Shown: positions 1 through 8,842, numbered from the stretch's first letter. The stretch is DNA of 64,000 bases from Alphaproteobacteria bacterium (GCA_029268305.1 JAJUGE010000002.1:62001-126000); one strand, 5' to 3'. Notes: a model not told the origin generated them from the letters alone. Translations and numbers: made by a program.

Positions 1-1953
1 CTGGTTTACCATGGCGGCGACAAGCTCTATGTGCCGGTCGAGAACATCGAGGTGCTCTCGCGCTTTGGCTCCGACGAGAGCAGCGCGCAGCTCGACCGGC
101 TTGGCGGCGTCCAGTGGCAGGCGCGGAAGGCCCGGCTGAAGAAGCGCATCCGCGAGATGGCGGACCAGCTCATCGCTATCGCCGCGCAGCGGACGCTGAA
201 ATCGGCCGAAATCTATCACCCGCCCGAAGGCGCCTACGACGAGTTCTGCGCCCGTTTCCCTTATCCCGAGACCGAGGACCAGCTTCGCGCGATCGAAGAC
301 GTCGTCGACGACCTAGCCGCCGGCCGGCCGATGGACCGCCTCGTCTGCGGCGACGTCGGTTTCGGCAAGACCGAGGTGGCGCTGCGTGCGGCGTTCGTCG
401 CGGCGATGTCCGGGATGCAGGTGGCGGTGGTGGTGCCGACGACATTACTCGCCCGTCAGCATTTCCAGACCTTCCGGGAGCGTTTCGCAGGCCTTCCGGT
501 GCGGATCGGTTTGCTGTCCCGCATGGTGACGGGCAAAGAAGCGAGCGCCGTCAAGGCGGGGCTTGCCGACGGCACCATCGACATCGTCATCGGCACGCAC
601 GCCGTTCTGGCGAAGAGCATCAGGATCAAACGGCTCGGCTTGCTCATCATCGACGAGGAACAGCATTTCGGCGTCGCACACAAGGAACGACTGAAGCAGC
701 TTCGCACCGATGTGCACGTGCTGACCCTCAGCGCCACCCCGATCCCGCGCACGCTGCAGATGGCGCTCTCCGGCGTGCGGGAGCTCAGCCTAATCGCCAC
801 GCCGCCTGTAGACCGGCTCGCGGTGCGTACCTTCGTCACCCCATACGATCCGCTTACCGTGCGAGAGGCGATCGTGCGCGAGCGGTTCCGCGGCGGGCAA
901 ACCTTCTATGTCTGCCCGCGCGTGAAGGATCTGCCGGAAGTCGTGGACGAGGTTAAGAAGCTCGTTCCGGATGCGAAGATCGCGGTCGCACATGGGGGCA
1001 TGGCATCGGGCGACCTCGAAGAGGTCATGTCCTCCTTCTACGACCGGAAATTCGACGTGCTGGTGTCGACCAACATTGTCGAATCCGGCCTCGATATCCC
1101 GACTGCCAACACGCTAATCGTGCACAGGGCGGATATGTTCGGGCTCGCCCAGCTCTATCAGCTTCGGGGACGGATCGGTCGGGGCAAGGTGAGGGCTTAT
1201 GCCTATCTCACGTTGCCGCCGCGCAAGATGCCGACGAAGGCGGCGGAGAAGCGGTTGCACATCATGCAGGCGCTGGACTCGCTCGGCGCCGGTTTCACTC
1301 TCGCCAGTCACGACCTGGACATTCGCGGGGCAGGCAATCTGCTCGGCGACGAGCAGTCCGGCCACATCAAGGAGGTCGGTATCGAGCTCTACCAGCAGAT
1401 GCTCGAGGATGCGGTCGCGGAGGCGAAGGCGGGCGGCGTCGAAGTCGAGACCGAGGACGCCTGGAGTCCACAGATCAATATCGGCACACCAGTCTTGATT
1501 CCCGAAACCTATGTGCCGGAACTCAGCATCCGCCTCGGGCTCTATCGACGGATTGCCTCGCTGGAGGACCGTAAGGAAATCGACGCTCTCGCCGCCGAAC
1601 TCATCGACCGGTTCGGGCCTCTCCCGGAGGAGGTGTCGAACTTGCTCGATATCGTGGCGATCAAGCGACTCTGCCGCGCCGCCGGCATCGACCGCGTGGA
1701 TGCAGGACCGAAGGGCGTGGTGATCGGCTTCCACAAGGACACTTTCGGCAACCCCGCCGGGCTTGTCGCCTATATCGCCCGTCAGAAGGGGACCGCGAAG
1801 GTCCGTCCCGACCAGCGCCTGGTCCTCCAGCGGAACTGGGACACCCCCAAGGCTCGCCTGGAGGGGGTTCAGAAAATCCTGAAGAGCCTCCGCTCCATCG
1901 CCACGCAGGATCAGTCCGGTTCCGCTGATGCCCGTGTTGCGGCGGCGCGCTGA
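1..1953 (+). CDS. mfd: Transcription-repair coupling factor Mfd, C-terminal part (5' end outside the window)
   Basis: Mfd is the ATP-dependent translocase that removes stalled RNA polymerase from damaged DNA and recruits UvrA. The frame is open from base 1 and reads LVYHGGDKLYVPVEN, which matches the RNA-polymerase-interacting region, so the upstream UvrB-like half lies outside the window; the GTG at 31 is an internal valine. Visible are Walker A (CGDVGFGKTE), the DEEQ box (IIDEEQHFGV), the helicase motif TLSATPIPRTL, the GRGKVRAYAY stretch of the second RecA lobe, and the C-terminal TRCF domain. The gene ends 3 bp before a convergent DsbA-like gene. Truncation is caused by the window edge, not by mutation. 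Confidence 0.96.
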   Translation: MVYHGGDKLYVPVENIEVLSRFGSDESSAQLDRLGGVQWQARKARLKKRIREMADQLIAIAAQRTLKSAEIYHPPEGAYDEFCARFPYPETEDQLRAIEDVVDDLAAGRPMDRLVCGDVGFGKTEVALRAAFVAAMSGMQVAVVVPTTLLARQHFQTFRERFAGLPVRIGLLSRMVTGKEASAVKAGLADGTIDIVIGTHAVLAKSIRIKRLGLLIIDEEQHFGVAHKERLKQLRTDVHVLTLSATPIPRTLQMALSGVRELSLIATPPVDRLAVRTFVTPYDPLTVREAIVRERFRGGQTFYVCPRVKDLPEVVDEVKKLVPDAKIAVAHGGMASGDLEEVMSSFYDRKFDVLVSTNIVESGLDIPTANTLIVHRADMFGLAQLYQLRGRIGRGKVRAYAYLTLPPRKMPTKAAEKRLHIMQALDSLGAGFTLASHDLDIRGAGNLLGDEQSGHIKEVGIELYQQMLEDAVAEAKAGGVEVETEDAWSPQINIGTPVLIPETYVPELSIRLGLYRRIASLEDRKEIDALAAELIDRFGPLPEEVSNLLDIVAIKRLCRAAGIDRVDAGPKGVVIGFHKDTFGNPAGLVAYIARQKGTAKVRPDQRLVLQRNWDTPKARLEGVQKILKSLRSIATQDQSGSADARVAAAR

Positions 1954-1956
1954 GGT

Positions 1957-2607
1957 TCAGGCAGAGGTGTTGTCGAGCGCGGGTGCGGTGCTCGCCACCA
2001 GGTCGAACAGGGGATAGAAGTACTCCGGCTCCTGCGCGCCCGAGATGGCATATGCTCCATCGACGATGAAGCAGGGGACGCCTTGGATGCCCATACCACG
2101 CGCGGCCGCGTCCTCTCGGGCTGCAGCTTCGACGCCTGCGTCGCCTTCCAGGCACCGTCGCGCCTCCTCGGGGTCGAGACCTGCGTCTTCGGCGAGTTCG
2201 ACGAGCGTTTCGGGATCGCCGATGTCACGGCCTTCGATGAAGTAACCGTTGAACAGGGCCTCGACCATCTCGTCCTGCAGTCCTGCGTCCGATGCATGCG
2301 CAATCATTCGATGCGAACGGAGCGTGTTCGGCGTGCGCGGGATCAGGTCGAAACGGAATTCGATGCCTTCCGAGGCTCCGACCCGCCGTATCGTTTCGTA
2401 GATGCGCCCGGCATCGGTGGAGCCGAACTTTGCCTTCAGATACTCGCCGCGGGGCATGCCTGTTGCTGGCATCCAAGGATTGAGCTGGAAGGCACGCCAA
2501 CGAATCGTCACCTTCAGCTCTGGCCGGGCGGCGAGCGCCCGCTCCAGCCGCCGCTTACCGATGAAGCACCAAGGACAGATGGTGTCCGAATAAATGTCGA
2601 TATGCAT
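1957..2607 (-). CDS. DsbA/FrnE-family thiol-disulfide oxidoreductase
   Basis: A cytoplasmic thioredoxin-fold oxidoreductase of the DsbA/FrnE family (216 aa). The N-terminus MHIDIYSDTICPWCFIG has a CPWC active site at about residues 11-14 directly after the first beta strand, as in FrnE and 2-hydroxychromene-2-carboxylate isomerase-like proteins. The C-terminal GVPCFIVDGAYAISGAQEP is the usual cis-Pro region of the fold. The frame stays open 39 codons upstream, but the family starts at this methionine. No signal peptide is visible. It converges on mfd and diverges from the SDR gene. Substrate unknown; the polyketide-related name FrnE should not be read as a pathway assignment. Confidence 0.88.
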   Translation of the reverse strand: MHIDIYSDTICPWCFIGKRRLERALAARPELKVTIRWRAFQLNPWMPATGMPRGEYLKAKFGSTDAGRIYETIRRVGASEGIEFRFDLIPRTPNTLRSHRMIAHASDAGLQDEMVEALFNGYFIEGRDIGDPETLVELAEDAGLDPEEARRCLEGDAGVEAAAREDAAARGMGIQGVPCFIVDGAYAISGAQEPEYFYPLFDLVASTAPALDNTSA

Positions 2608-2676
2608 TGGCTGGCACCCCGTCCGACCCGATCTCCGAGAGGCTAGTGCGATCTGCGAGAACGTCAAAGCGGCACA

Positions 2677-2706
2677 GGGCTCAGTCTTTATGGGCTCAGC
2701 CTTTAC
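2677..2706. repeat. 15-bp tandem repeat in a divergent promoter region
   Basis: Two adjacent 15-bp copies, GGGCTCAGTCTTTAT and GGGCTCAGCCTTTAC, agree at 13 of 15 positions. They lie in the roughly 165-bp gap between the divergent DsbA-like and SDR genes. This position would suit a pair of regulator-binding sites, but no regulator gene is nearby. Confidence 0.55.
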
Positions 2707-2774
2707 GTGTAGACGCATGGGCAAACTCCTCTGATCGGGCGAGGGGTGCCCGTGAGCCTCAGGAGGTTATGCTG

Positions 2775-3539
2775 ATGGATCTGTTCGAGCTTGGCGGCAA
2801 GACAGCCCTCGTGACGGGCGCCTCGCGAGGACTCGGACGCCAGTTTGCGCACACGCTGGCGCGGGCGGGTGCCGACCTCGTGCTCGCCGCGCGCGACCGC
2901 GAGAAGCTGGAAGCGGTGGCGGAAGAGATTCGCCTCATGGGCCGCCGGGCGTTCACGGTCGTGATGGATGTAACCGATCGCGCGATGGTAGTCGACGGGG
3001 TCAAGGCGGCCGAGGAAGCCGCGGGCCCGCTGCGGATTCTGGTAAACAATTCTGGGATCGCGATCACAAAGCGTCTGCTCGAGGTCGAAGAGGACGACTG
3101 GCGTGAGGTGATCGACACCAACCTGACCGGCGCCTGGTTCGTCGCCCAGGAGGTGGCGAGGGCGATGGCCGCGCACGGCGAGGGCGGCAGCATCGTCAAT
3201 ATCGCGTCGCTGCTCGGCGTGCGGACGCTGCCCGGTGTCGTCGGCTACAATGCCGCGAAGGCCGGGCTGATCCATCTGACGCGGGTGATGGCCATGGACT
3301 TGGCCCGACACTCGATCCGCGTAAACGCCCTTGCGCCGGGCTATTTCGCGACCGAGATGAACCAGGCCTTCTTCGAAAGCGAGCCCGGCAAGGCCATGAT
3401 CCGCCGTATCCCGCAACGGCGGCTAGGGCAGGAGGGCGATCTCGACGGGCCGCTTCTGCTGCTCGCCTCCGATGCGGGACGTTACGTGACAGGCCAGACC
3501 TTGCTGGTCGACGGCGGTCACTCCGTCGCCAGCATCTGA
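2775..3539 (+). CDS. Short-chain dehydrogenase/reductase (SDR family)
   Basis: A classical NAD(P)-dependent SDR of 254 aa. It shows the cofactor motif TGASRGLG, the NNSG motif, and the catalytic triad with Ser in NIASLLG and Tyr-Lys in YNAAK. The C-terminal YVTGQTLLVDGG is typical. The start was chosen by spacing: AGGAGG at 2761-2766 is only 2 nt from the ATG at 2769 but 8 nt from the ATG at 2775. The frame is open far upstream, which is composition only. It ends 3 bp from the convergent RidA-family gene. The substrate cannot be told from sequence; many such enzymes act on 3-hydroxyacyl or secondary alcohol substrates. Confidence 0.9.
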   Translation: MDLFELGGKTALVTGASRGLGRQFAHTLARAGADLVLAARDREKLEAVAEEIRLMGRRAFTVVMDVTDRAMVVDGVKAAEEAAGPLRILVNNSGIAITKRLLEVEEDDWREVIDTNLTGAWFVAQEVARAMAAHGEGGSIVNIASLLGVRTLPGVVGYNAAKAGLIHLTRVMAMDLARHSIRVNALAPGYFATEMNQAFFESEPGKAMIRRIPQRRLGQEGDLDGPLLLLASDAGRYVTGQTLLVDGGHSVASI

Positions 3540-3542
3540 CGG

Positions 3543-3941
3543 CTAGTTGTCGCCGCCGGCGCCCAGAATTGCCACGGCTTCGATCTCGACCAGGAGCTCG
3601 GGCGCGGCGAGGGCGCTGACCTCCACCAGGGTCGAGACGGGGAAGTCACCCGAGAACACTTCCCGTCGAGCCTTCCAGACCTCTTCTCGCTGCGTGATGT
3701 CGGTAACGAAGATGTTCACCTTCACCACATCGTTCATCTTGCCGCCGGCAGCACCGATCAGGTGCTTGATCTTGGCGAAGATGGCACGTGCCTGGGCATA
3801 CATGCTGTCGCCGCCTACGACCTCGGTGCCGGTTCGGGCCGTGAGGCCGGCGATAAAAACCTGGTTGCCCACGACCAGACAGTTCGACCAGGTTTCCGGC
3901 GGCGGCTCCGGCACTTGCGGGCTGGTGACGCGTTGCTTCAT
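3543..3941 (-). CDS. RidA/YjgF/UK114-family protein lacking the canonical arginine
   Basis: A 132-aa RidA-superfamily protein with the usual fold signatures VFIAGLTA, AKIKHLIGAAGG, VVKVNIFVTDI and the C-terminal VEIEAVAILG. Archetypal RidA deaminates reactive enamine/imine intermediates such as 2-aminoacrylate and needs an arginine in a PARS-like motif. Here the aligned stretch reads FPVSTLVEV, with Ser in place of Arg, so the archetypal activity is doubtful and one of the uncharacterised Rid subfamilies is more likely. GGGAGGAA lies just upstream of the ATG. It converges on the SDR gene. Confidence 0.87.
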   Translation of the reverse strand: MKQRVTSPQVPEPPPETWSNCLVVGNQVFIAGLTARTGTEVVGGDSMYAQARAIFAKIKHLIGAAGGKMNDVVKVNIFVTDITQREEVWKARREVFSGDFPVSTLVEVSALAAPELLVEIEAVAILGAGGDN

Positions 3942-4036
3942 CCGTTCCTCCCGATCGAATTGAACATTCTCATATGACGAAACCCGACTATGCTCCCGCG
4001 CGCTTCCGATCGGAAGCCCGATCCGAGGGACCCTCG

Positions 4037-4930
4037 ATGCCGATCATCAGCGCGACGAACCTGCAGAAGCGTTACGGCGCGCTCGAAGCGGTGCGGGGCG
4101 TCAGCTTCGAGATCGAAAGCGGGGCCTGCGTCGGCCTGTTGGGCCCGAATGGCGCCGGCAAGACGACGACGATGCGCATGCTGATGGGCCTGACCAGGCT
4201 CAGCGGCGGAGAGTTGAAACTGTTCGGGCGCCCGGTGGACGGTGTGGCGCGTGAGCGCCGGGCACGCATCGGCCTCGTGCCGCAGGACGATAATCTCGAT
4301 CCCGACTTGTCGGTCAGCCAGAACCTGCACATCTACGGACGCTATTTCTGCGTGCCCGAAGCCGAGCTATCGAAGCGGGTGCCGCAGCTCCTGGCGTTCA
4401 TGCAGCTGGAGGAGCGCGGCGACAGCCGGGTGATGCAGCTCTCGGGCGGGATGAAGCGTCGGTTGACGATCGCGCGCTCGCTTATCGCGAATCCCGACCT
4501 GATCATCCTCGACGAGCCGACGACGGGGCTCGACCCTCAGGCGAGGGTGCTGATCTGGCGGCGGCTGCTCGACCTCAAGCGCGAGGGCAAGACGCTCCTC
4601 CTCACCACCCACTATATGGACGAGGCGCAGCGCCTCTGTGACCGCATCATCATCATAGACGGAGGTGAGATTCTCGCCGAAGGAGCTCCCACGGATCTGA
4701 TCGACCGTTTCGTGAAGGGGCACGTGTTCGAGGTGCAGAAGCCGATCCCCGACGGGCTTCTGGTCGGGCCAGCGGAGTATGAAGATATCGGTGATTCCAT
4801 CCTTTTCTATACGGCCACGCCCTCTCAGTTCGCGGGCGGTCTGCCGGCGGGGGCGACCTACATCCACCGAGCAGCCAACCTGGAGGACGTGTTCCTGCGT
4901 CTCACCGGTCGCAGTCTGAGGGAGGGGTGA
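4037..4930 (+). CDS. ABC exporter ATP-binding protein (NodI/DrrA type)
   Basis: A 297-aa ATPase subunit of an ABC-2 type exporter. Visible are Walker A (GPNGAGKTT), the Q-loop region (GLVPQDDNLDPDLSV), the signature LSGGMKRRLTIARSL, Walker B (LIILDEPTTGLD) and the H-loop (LLTTHYMDEAQRL). The C-terminal extension TYIHRAANLEDVFLRLTGR is typical of NodI/DrrA exporters. The ATG at 4037 is chosen because GAGGGA lies 6 nt upstream; an earlier in-frame ATG at 3974 lacks a site and lies very close to the start of the divergent RidA gene. Its stop overlaps the permease start. Cargo unknown; no nodulation genes are present. Confidence 0.9.
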   Translation: MPIISATNLQKRYGALEAVRGVSFEIESGACVGLLGPNGAGKTTTMRMLMGLTRLSGGELKLFGRPVDGVARERRARIGLVPQDDNLDPDLSVSQNLHIYGRYFCVPEAELSKRVPQLLAFMQLEERGDSRVMQLSGGMKRRLTIARSLIANPDLIILDEPTTGLDPQARVLIWRRLLDLKREGKTLLLTTHYMDEAQRLCDRIIIIDGGEILAEGAPTDLIDRFVKGHVFEVQKPIPDGLLVGPAEYEDIGDSILFYTATPSQFAGGLPAGATYIHRAANLEDVFLRLTGRSLREG

Positions 4931-5712
4931 TGCTTCGGACGCAACCGTTCAATCGCTACACCTGGGCTGTCTGGCGGCGGCAGGCACTCGTCTGGCGCCA
5001 GCTAATCTGGTCGTCCATGGCGACGAACGTCGCGAACCCGCTCCTCTTCCTCTTCGCCTTCGGCTACGGGCTCGGGGCGGTGATCGACCGGATCGCCGGG
5101 CTCTCCTACCTCGAGTTCGTCGTGCCGGGCATGATGGCCTATTCCGCCATGTTCGCCTCCAGCTTCGAGACCACGATCAGCGCCTATGCGCGCTTTGACC
5201 TGCAGCGTACGTGGGATGCGATACTGGCGACACCCGTGGCGCTGTCGGAGCTTCTTCTGGGCGAGACGGTCTGGGCGGCCACCAAGGGCATGCTTTCCGC
5301 GATCAGCGTTCTCGTCGTCGGCTGGATTTGGGGCGGGGTGCCGTCGACCGGCGGCGCACTCCTCAGTCTTCCTGTCGTCGCGCTCGCCTGCCTCTGCTTC
5401 GCCGCCTGCGGCCTGGCGGCCACCGCGCACGCGAGATCGTGGGAGTTCTTCAGCTATTTCTTCACCTTCTGGGTCACGCCGATGTTCATCTTCTGCGGGA
5501 CCTTCTTCGAGATCGATCGTTTTCCGAGCTTCGTGCAGTGGCTGGCGTGGCTGCTGCCGATGTCGCACACCATCGCTATTGTCCGCCCGCTCATGACGGG
5601 ACTGCCGCTCGACGAAGGAATGGCGGTGATTCATATCGCCTATCTGCTCGCCCTGACCATCGCGGCATTTCTTCTTTCGGTGCACAGGATCGGCCGTCGT
5701 ATGTTCGACTGA
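4930..5712 (+). CDS. ABC-2 type exporter permease (NodJ/DrrB family)
   Basis: A 260-aa membrane subunit with about six hydrophobic segments. It has family-typical stretches YLEFVVPGMMAYSAMF and FDLQRTWDAILATPV, which resemble NodJ of rhizobia. The ATG shares one base with the stop of the ATPase gene (TGATG), and AGGGAGGGG sits immediately upstream, so the two are translationally coupled. A GTG 3 nt earlier is also possible. Together they form a two-gene exporter for a lipid, oligosaccharide or drug-like compound; the cargo cannot be read from sequence. An LLM oxidoreductase follows 35 nt downstream and may share the transcript. Confidence 0.9.
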   Translation: MLRTQPFNRYTWAVWRRQALVWRQLIWSSMATNVANPLLFLFAFGYGLGAVIDRIAGLSYLEFVVPGMMAYSAMFASSFETTISAYARFDLQRTWDAILATPVALSELLLGETVWAATKGMLSAISVLVVGWIWGGVPSTGGALLSLPVVALACLCFAACGLAATAHARSWEFFSYFFTFWVTPMFIFCGTFFEIDRFPSFVQWLAWLLPMSHTIAIVRPLMTGLPLDEGMAVIHIAYLLALTIAAFLLSVHRIGRRMFD

Positions 5713-5747
5713 CATGCAGACCGATAAGAAGCAGGAGATCCTCCAGG

Positions 5748-6656
5748 ATGGCCGACAAGAAACCCGCTCTCAGTCTGATCGCCACGCCGGGGCGGCGAAA
5801 GGCGATGTTCGAGGTCGCGCGCGAGGCGGAGCGCCGTGGCTATGCTGGCATCTACGTTCCGAGCCCCTTTGCCGGCTTTGCGTTCTGCCAGGCACTCGCG
5901 CACGAGACGAAGACGATACCGTTCGGCACCGCGATCGCGCCGATCTATACGCGTACCCCCGAAGATTATGCCCAGGCAGTCGGCTTCATCCACGAGGTCT
6001 CTGGCGGTCGCTTTCGCTTCGGCATCGGGGTGGCACACGAGCCGTCACTGGAGCGGATGGGCATCAAGCCGGGAAAGCCGCTCGCAGACACCCGGAGATT
6101 CGTCGAGCGGCTCCGGGCAACGCCAAGGGCAGGGGATCTGCCACCGATCGTGCTCGCCACGCTGCGAAGCAAGATGCTGGCGCTCGGGTCCGAGATCGGC
6201 GATGGCATCGTATTCGCCAACGGGGCTCGCTCGCACATGGCAAAATCCCTGAGCGGCCTCACTGAAGCACAACGGCGGGACGAGAACTTCTTCATCGGCG
6301 ACATGATCCCGACGTGCGTATCCGATGACATCGAGGCGGCCAAAGCAGTCAACCGGAAGACGCTCACCGGCTATCTTCAGCTTCCGAACTACAGAAACTA
6401 CTGGAAGGAAGCCGGCTACCGCGAAGAGATGGAAGCGGTAGAGGCAGCTATCGCGAAGGGCGACACGGCTTCACTGCCGAGCCTCATGAGCGACCGCTGG
6501 CTGGCGGATACCACGATCTTCGGCCCGCCCGCCAAGGTGCGCGAGGAGGTGCAGGCCTGGTACGAGGCGGGCATTCGCACGCCCATCCTCGTGCCGTCAT
6601 CGGCTGCCGGTAACGCGCTCAAGGCGGTCGAGGAGGTGATGGCCGTATTCGACTGA
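5748..6656 (+). CDS. LLM-class flavin-dependent oxidoreductase (first of three)
   Basis: A luciferase-like monooxygenase-fold (TIM-barrel) protein of 302 aa. Family hallmarks are the N-terminal barrel start, the FGTAIAPIYTRTPEDYAQ stretch, GRFRFGIGVAHEPSLERMG, and the C-terminal FGPPAKVREEVQAW followed by a GI-T-I-V-type strand. The start ATG has an AGGAG about 10 nt upstream. Members use FMN or the deazaflavin F420; the cofactor is not decidable here. It follows the ABC-2 exporter at 35 nt and converges on ehuA. It differs clearly from the two LLM proteins at 10.3 and 12.6 kb, so it is not a recent duplicate of them. Confidence 0.88.
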   Translation: MADKKPALSLIATPGRRKAMFEVAREAERRGYAGIYVPSPFAGFAFCQALAHETKTIPFGTAIAPIYTRTPEDYAQAVGFIHEVSGGRFRFGIGVAHEPSLERMGIKPGKPLADTRRFVERLRATPRAGDLPPIVLATLRSKMLALGSEIGDGIVFANGARSHMAKSLSGLTEAQRRDENFFIGDMIPTCVSDDIEAAKAVNRKTLTGYLQLPNYRNYWKEAGYREEMEAVEAAIAKGDTASLPSLMSDRWLADTTIFGPPAKVREEVQAWYEAGIRTPILVPSSAAGNALKAVEEVMAVFD

Positions 6657-6690
6657 CCTGCCGCTCCGCGGGAGTAGCGGCGATCAAGCT

Positions 6691-6715
6691 TCGCGCCGCT
6701 ATTCCTGCGGCGCGA
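6691..6715. terminator. GC hairpin between convergent genes, possible terminator
   Basis: TCGCGCCGC and GCGGCGCGA form a perfect 9-bp stem around a 7-nt loop, overlapping the ehuA stop codon and lying 34 bp past the end of the convergent LLM gene. There is no T-run on either side, so intrinsic termination is uncertain. Confidence 0.4.
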
Positions 6716-7478
6716 GGACAGCCTTCAGGAATTCGCGCGTCCTCGCCTCGCGCGGCTCGGTGAAGAGTTGGTCGGGCGGACCTTCTTCGACCATCCGGCC
6801 CTGGTCGAAGAAGCAGACGCGGTCGGAGACCTCGCGCGCGAACCGCATCTCGTGGGTGACGAGCAGCATGGTCAGGTCATGCTCGTGCGCGAGCTTGCCG
6901 ATGACGGTCAGCACCTCGCCGACGAGCTCCGGGTCGAGCGCAGAGGTCGGCTCGTCGAACAGCATGATCTTCGGGCGCATGGCGAGCGCACGCGCGATGC
7001 CGACGCGCTGTTGCTGGCCGCCGGAGAGCTGGTGCGGGAACTTGTCCGCCTGGTCTGCGAGGCCGACCAGCTCCAGCAGTTCCATCGCGCGCTCTCGCGC
7101 CTCCTGCTTCGACATCCCGAGCACCGCTATCGGGGCCTCGGTGATGTTGCGCAGCACCGTCATGTGTGGAAACAGGTTGAACTGCTGGAACACCATGCCG
7201 AGCAACTTGCGCATCTCACGCAGATGCGCCTCGCTCGCGGGCACGAGGCGGCCGTCCCGCTCTTCGTGCCACAGCGGGTGGCCGTCCACCCAGATCGTGC
7301 CCTCCTGGATCGGCTCGAGCGTCATCAGAATGCGAAGGACGGTGGATTTGCCGGAGCCGGACGGGCCGATGATCGAGACCTTTTCTCCGGGCTGTACGGT
7401 GAAGTCGAGCCGGTCGAGGACCGTAAGCGCGCCGAAGCGCTTCACGACCTTGTCGAAACGGATGATCGGTTCACTCAT
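6699..7478 (-). CDS. ehuA: Ectoine/hydroxyectoine-type ABC importer, ATP-binding protein EhuA
   Basis: A 259-aa ATPase that drives uptake of a compatible solute. Walker [11 protein letters not shown]-loop [15 protein letters not shown], signature [15 protein letters not shown], Walker [13 protein letters not shown] and the H-loop [10 protein letters not shown] are all present. The stretch [19 protein letters not shown] and the insertion with [17 protein letters not shown] are features I associate with EhuA rather than generic GlnQ/GltL ATPases. The ATG overlaps the ehuD stop by 4 nt. The frame is open upstream through ehuD, which is only composition. Specificity for ectoine is family-based inference. 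Confidence 0.85.
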   Translation of the reverse strand: MSEPIIRFDKVVKRFGALTVLDRLDFTVQPGEKVSIIGPSGSGKSTVLRILMTLEPIQEGTIWVDGHPLWHEERDGRLVPASEAHLREMRKLLGMVFQQFNLFPHMTVLRNITEAPIAVLGMSKQEARERAMELLELVGLADQADKFPHQLSGGQQQRVGIARALAMRPKIMLFDEPTSALDPELVGEVLTVIGKLAHEHDLTMLLVTHEMRFAREVSDRVCFFDQGRMVEEGPPDQLFTEPREARTREFLKAVLAPQE

Positions 7479-8170
7479 CGCAGGGGAAGTCCCGTCTTCG
7501 GCAGGGCGCGATCCAGGAGCCGCACCAGGTAGGAGGCGATCAGTGTGAGCACGAGGTAGAGCGCCCCGACCATCGTGAACGGTACCAGATAGTTGAAGGT
7601 CTGATCGCCGATGATCTTGGCCACGTTGAGCACCTCGAGCACGGTGACGACCGAGAGTATCGGCACGTCCTTCATGATCGAAACGGCGTAGTTGCCGAGC
7701 GCCGGAATGATCCGCGGGATCGCCTGCGGCAGGATCACATGGGTGAAGGTGCGTCGTTCGGTCAGGTCGAGGGCGCGAGCCGCTTCCCTCTGGCCGGGAG
7801 GCACCGCCTCGATGCCGGCCCGGTAAACTTGGGACGTATAGGCACTGTATTGCACGCCGAGCGCGAGCGCGCCGGTCATGAATGCCGGCAGGACGATGCC
7901 GAACTCCGGGAGGACGTAGTAGAGGAAGAAGAGCTGCACAAGTAAGGGCGTGTCGCGCAGGAACTCGACGACGAAGCCCGTGACATAGCGGACGACACGA
8001 AACCGGGATTGGCGCAGTGCCGCAAAGATCAGGCCCAGGATCACCGCAATGAAGAAGCCCGCGACCGTCGCCTGGATGGTGACGACGAGGCCTAGGAGCA
8101 GCATCGGCAAGATGGAGGCGGCAAAGGCCAGATCGCCCTGGCCGGTTACCCACTCATATCCGAACAGCAT
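7475..8170 (-). CDS. ehuD: Ectoine-type ABC importer, permease EhuD
   Basis: A 231-aa inner-membrane permease of the polar-amino-acid (His/Glu/Gln) class. It has about five hydrophobic segments and the EAA loop [24 protein letters not shown] that contacts the ATPase. The motif [24 protein letters not shown] is typical of this class. It starts 3 nt after the ehuC stop and overlaps ehuA by 4 nt, so all four genes form one unit. The second permease is ehuC; the pair would form a heterodimer. The ectoine assignment follows from EhuA and EhuB and gene order B-C-D-A. Confidence 0.82.
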   Translation of the reverse strand: MLFGYEWVTGQGDLAFAASILPMLLLGLVVTIQATVAGFFIAVILGLIFAALRQSRFRVVRYVTGFVVEFLRDTPLLVQLFFLYYVLPEFGIVLPAFMTGALALGVQYSAYTSQVYRAGIEAVPPGQREAARALDLTERRTFTHVILPQAIPRIIPALGNYAVSIMKDVPILSVVTVLEVLNVAKIIGDQTFNYLVPFTMVGALYLVLTLIASYLVRLLDRALPKTGLPLR

Positions 8171-8173
8171 CCG

Positions 8174-8842
8174 CTAGGCCCTCGCTCGCCAGCGCGAGAC
8201 CCAGAATTCCAGTCCGCGCACAAAAGACGCCAGCACCAACGCCATGCCGAAGTACATGAACAGGATAATCGTGTAGACGGTGACGCTGTCCTGCGTGAAG
8301 TTGCGGATCTGCTCGGCGCGGAAGGCGAGATCGCCGAGGCTGATGAGCGAGACGAGTGCCGTATCCTTCAGGTTCTGCACCGCGAGGTTCGAGAAGGGCG
8401 GCATCATCTCCGGCAAGGCTTGTGGCAGCGCCACGCGCCAGAGCGTCTGCCGTCGGGTGAAGTTGAGAGCCCGGGCGGTCTCGAGCTGCGCGACCGGGAC
8501 CGCCTGCAATGACCCCCGCACGACCTCAGCGCCGTAGGCGCCGATGTTGAGCCCCAGAGCGAGCACGCCCGCGATCACGGGCGGCAAGCGCAGGTTGATC
8601 CCGATAAGATCGCCGACGAGCGGCAGGGCGAAATAGAGCCAGAAGAGCTGAACCAGGAGCGATGTGCCCCGGAATATCTCGATATAGACGACGCTCAGCC
8701 CCTTGATCGCCCAATTCGGCGACAGCTTGCCGATGCCGGCGGCGAAGGAGAGGAGCGCGCCGAGAACCATCGAGTAAACCGTCAGCTGAACGGTGACCCA
8801 GGCGCCTTCGAGCAGTGGCGGTAGGTATTCGGTCCAGTTCAT
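8174..8842 (-). CDS. ehuC: Ectoine-type ABC importer, permease EhuC
   Basis: A 222-aa polar-amino-acid-class permease. The N-terminus MNWTEYLPPLLEGAWVTVQL leads into the first membrane segment, followed by IEIFRGTSLLVQLFWLYFALP and the EAA-loop ETARALNFTRRQTLWRVALPQALP. It lies 55 nt downstream of the binding-protein gene and 3 nt before ehuD. Together with ehuD it would form the transmembrane channel of the importer. No feature sets its substrate apart from related amino-acid permeases; the name rests on its operon partners. Confidence 0.82.
   Translation of the reverse strand: MNWTEYLPPLLEGAWVTVQLTVYSMVLGALLSFAAGIGKLSPNWAIKGLSVVYIEIFRGTSLLVQLFWLYFALPLVGDLIGINLRLPPVIAGVLALGLNIGAYGAEVVRGSLQAVPVAQLETARALNFTRRQTLWRVALPQALPEMMPPFSNLAVQNLKDTALVSLISLGDLAFRAEQIRNFTQDSVTVYTIILFMYFGMALVLASFVRGLEFWVSRWRARA

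Noticed and set aside
1-1953. mfd as a pseudogene or truncated helicase
   Set aside because: The frame is open from base 1 and every expected C-terminal motif is intact; only the window edge cuts it.
4037-5712. Nodulation genes nodI and nodJ
   Set aside because: The proteins are of that family, but no nodABC or nod-box is present, so only the family-level name is used.
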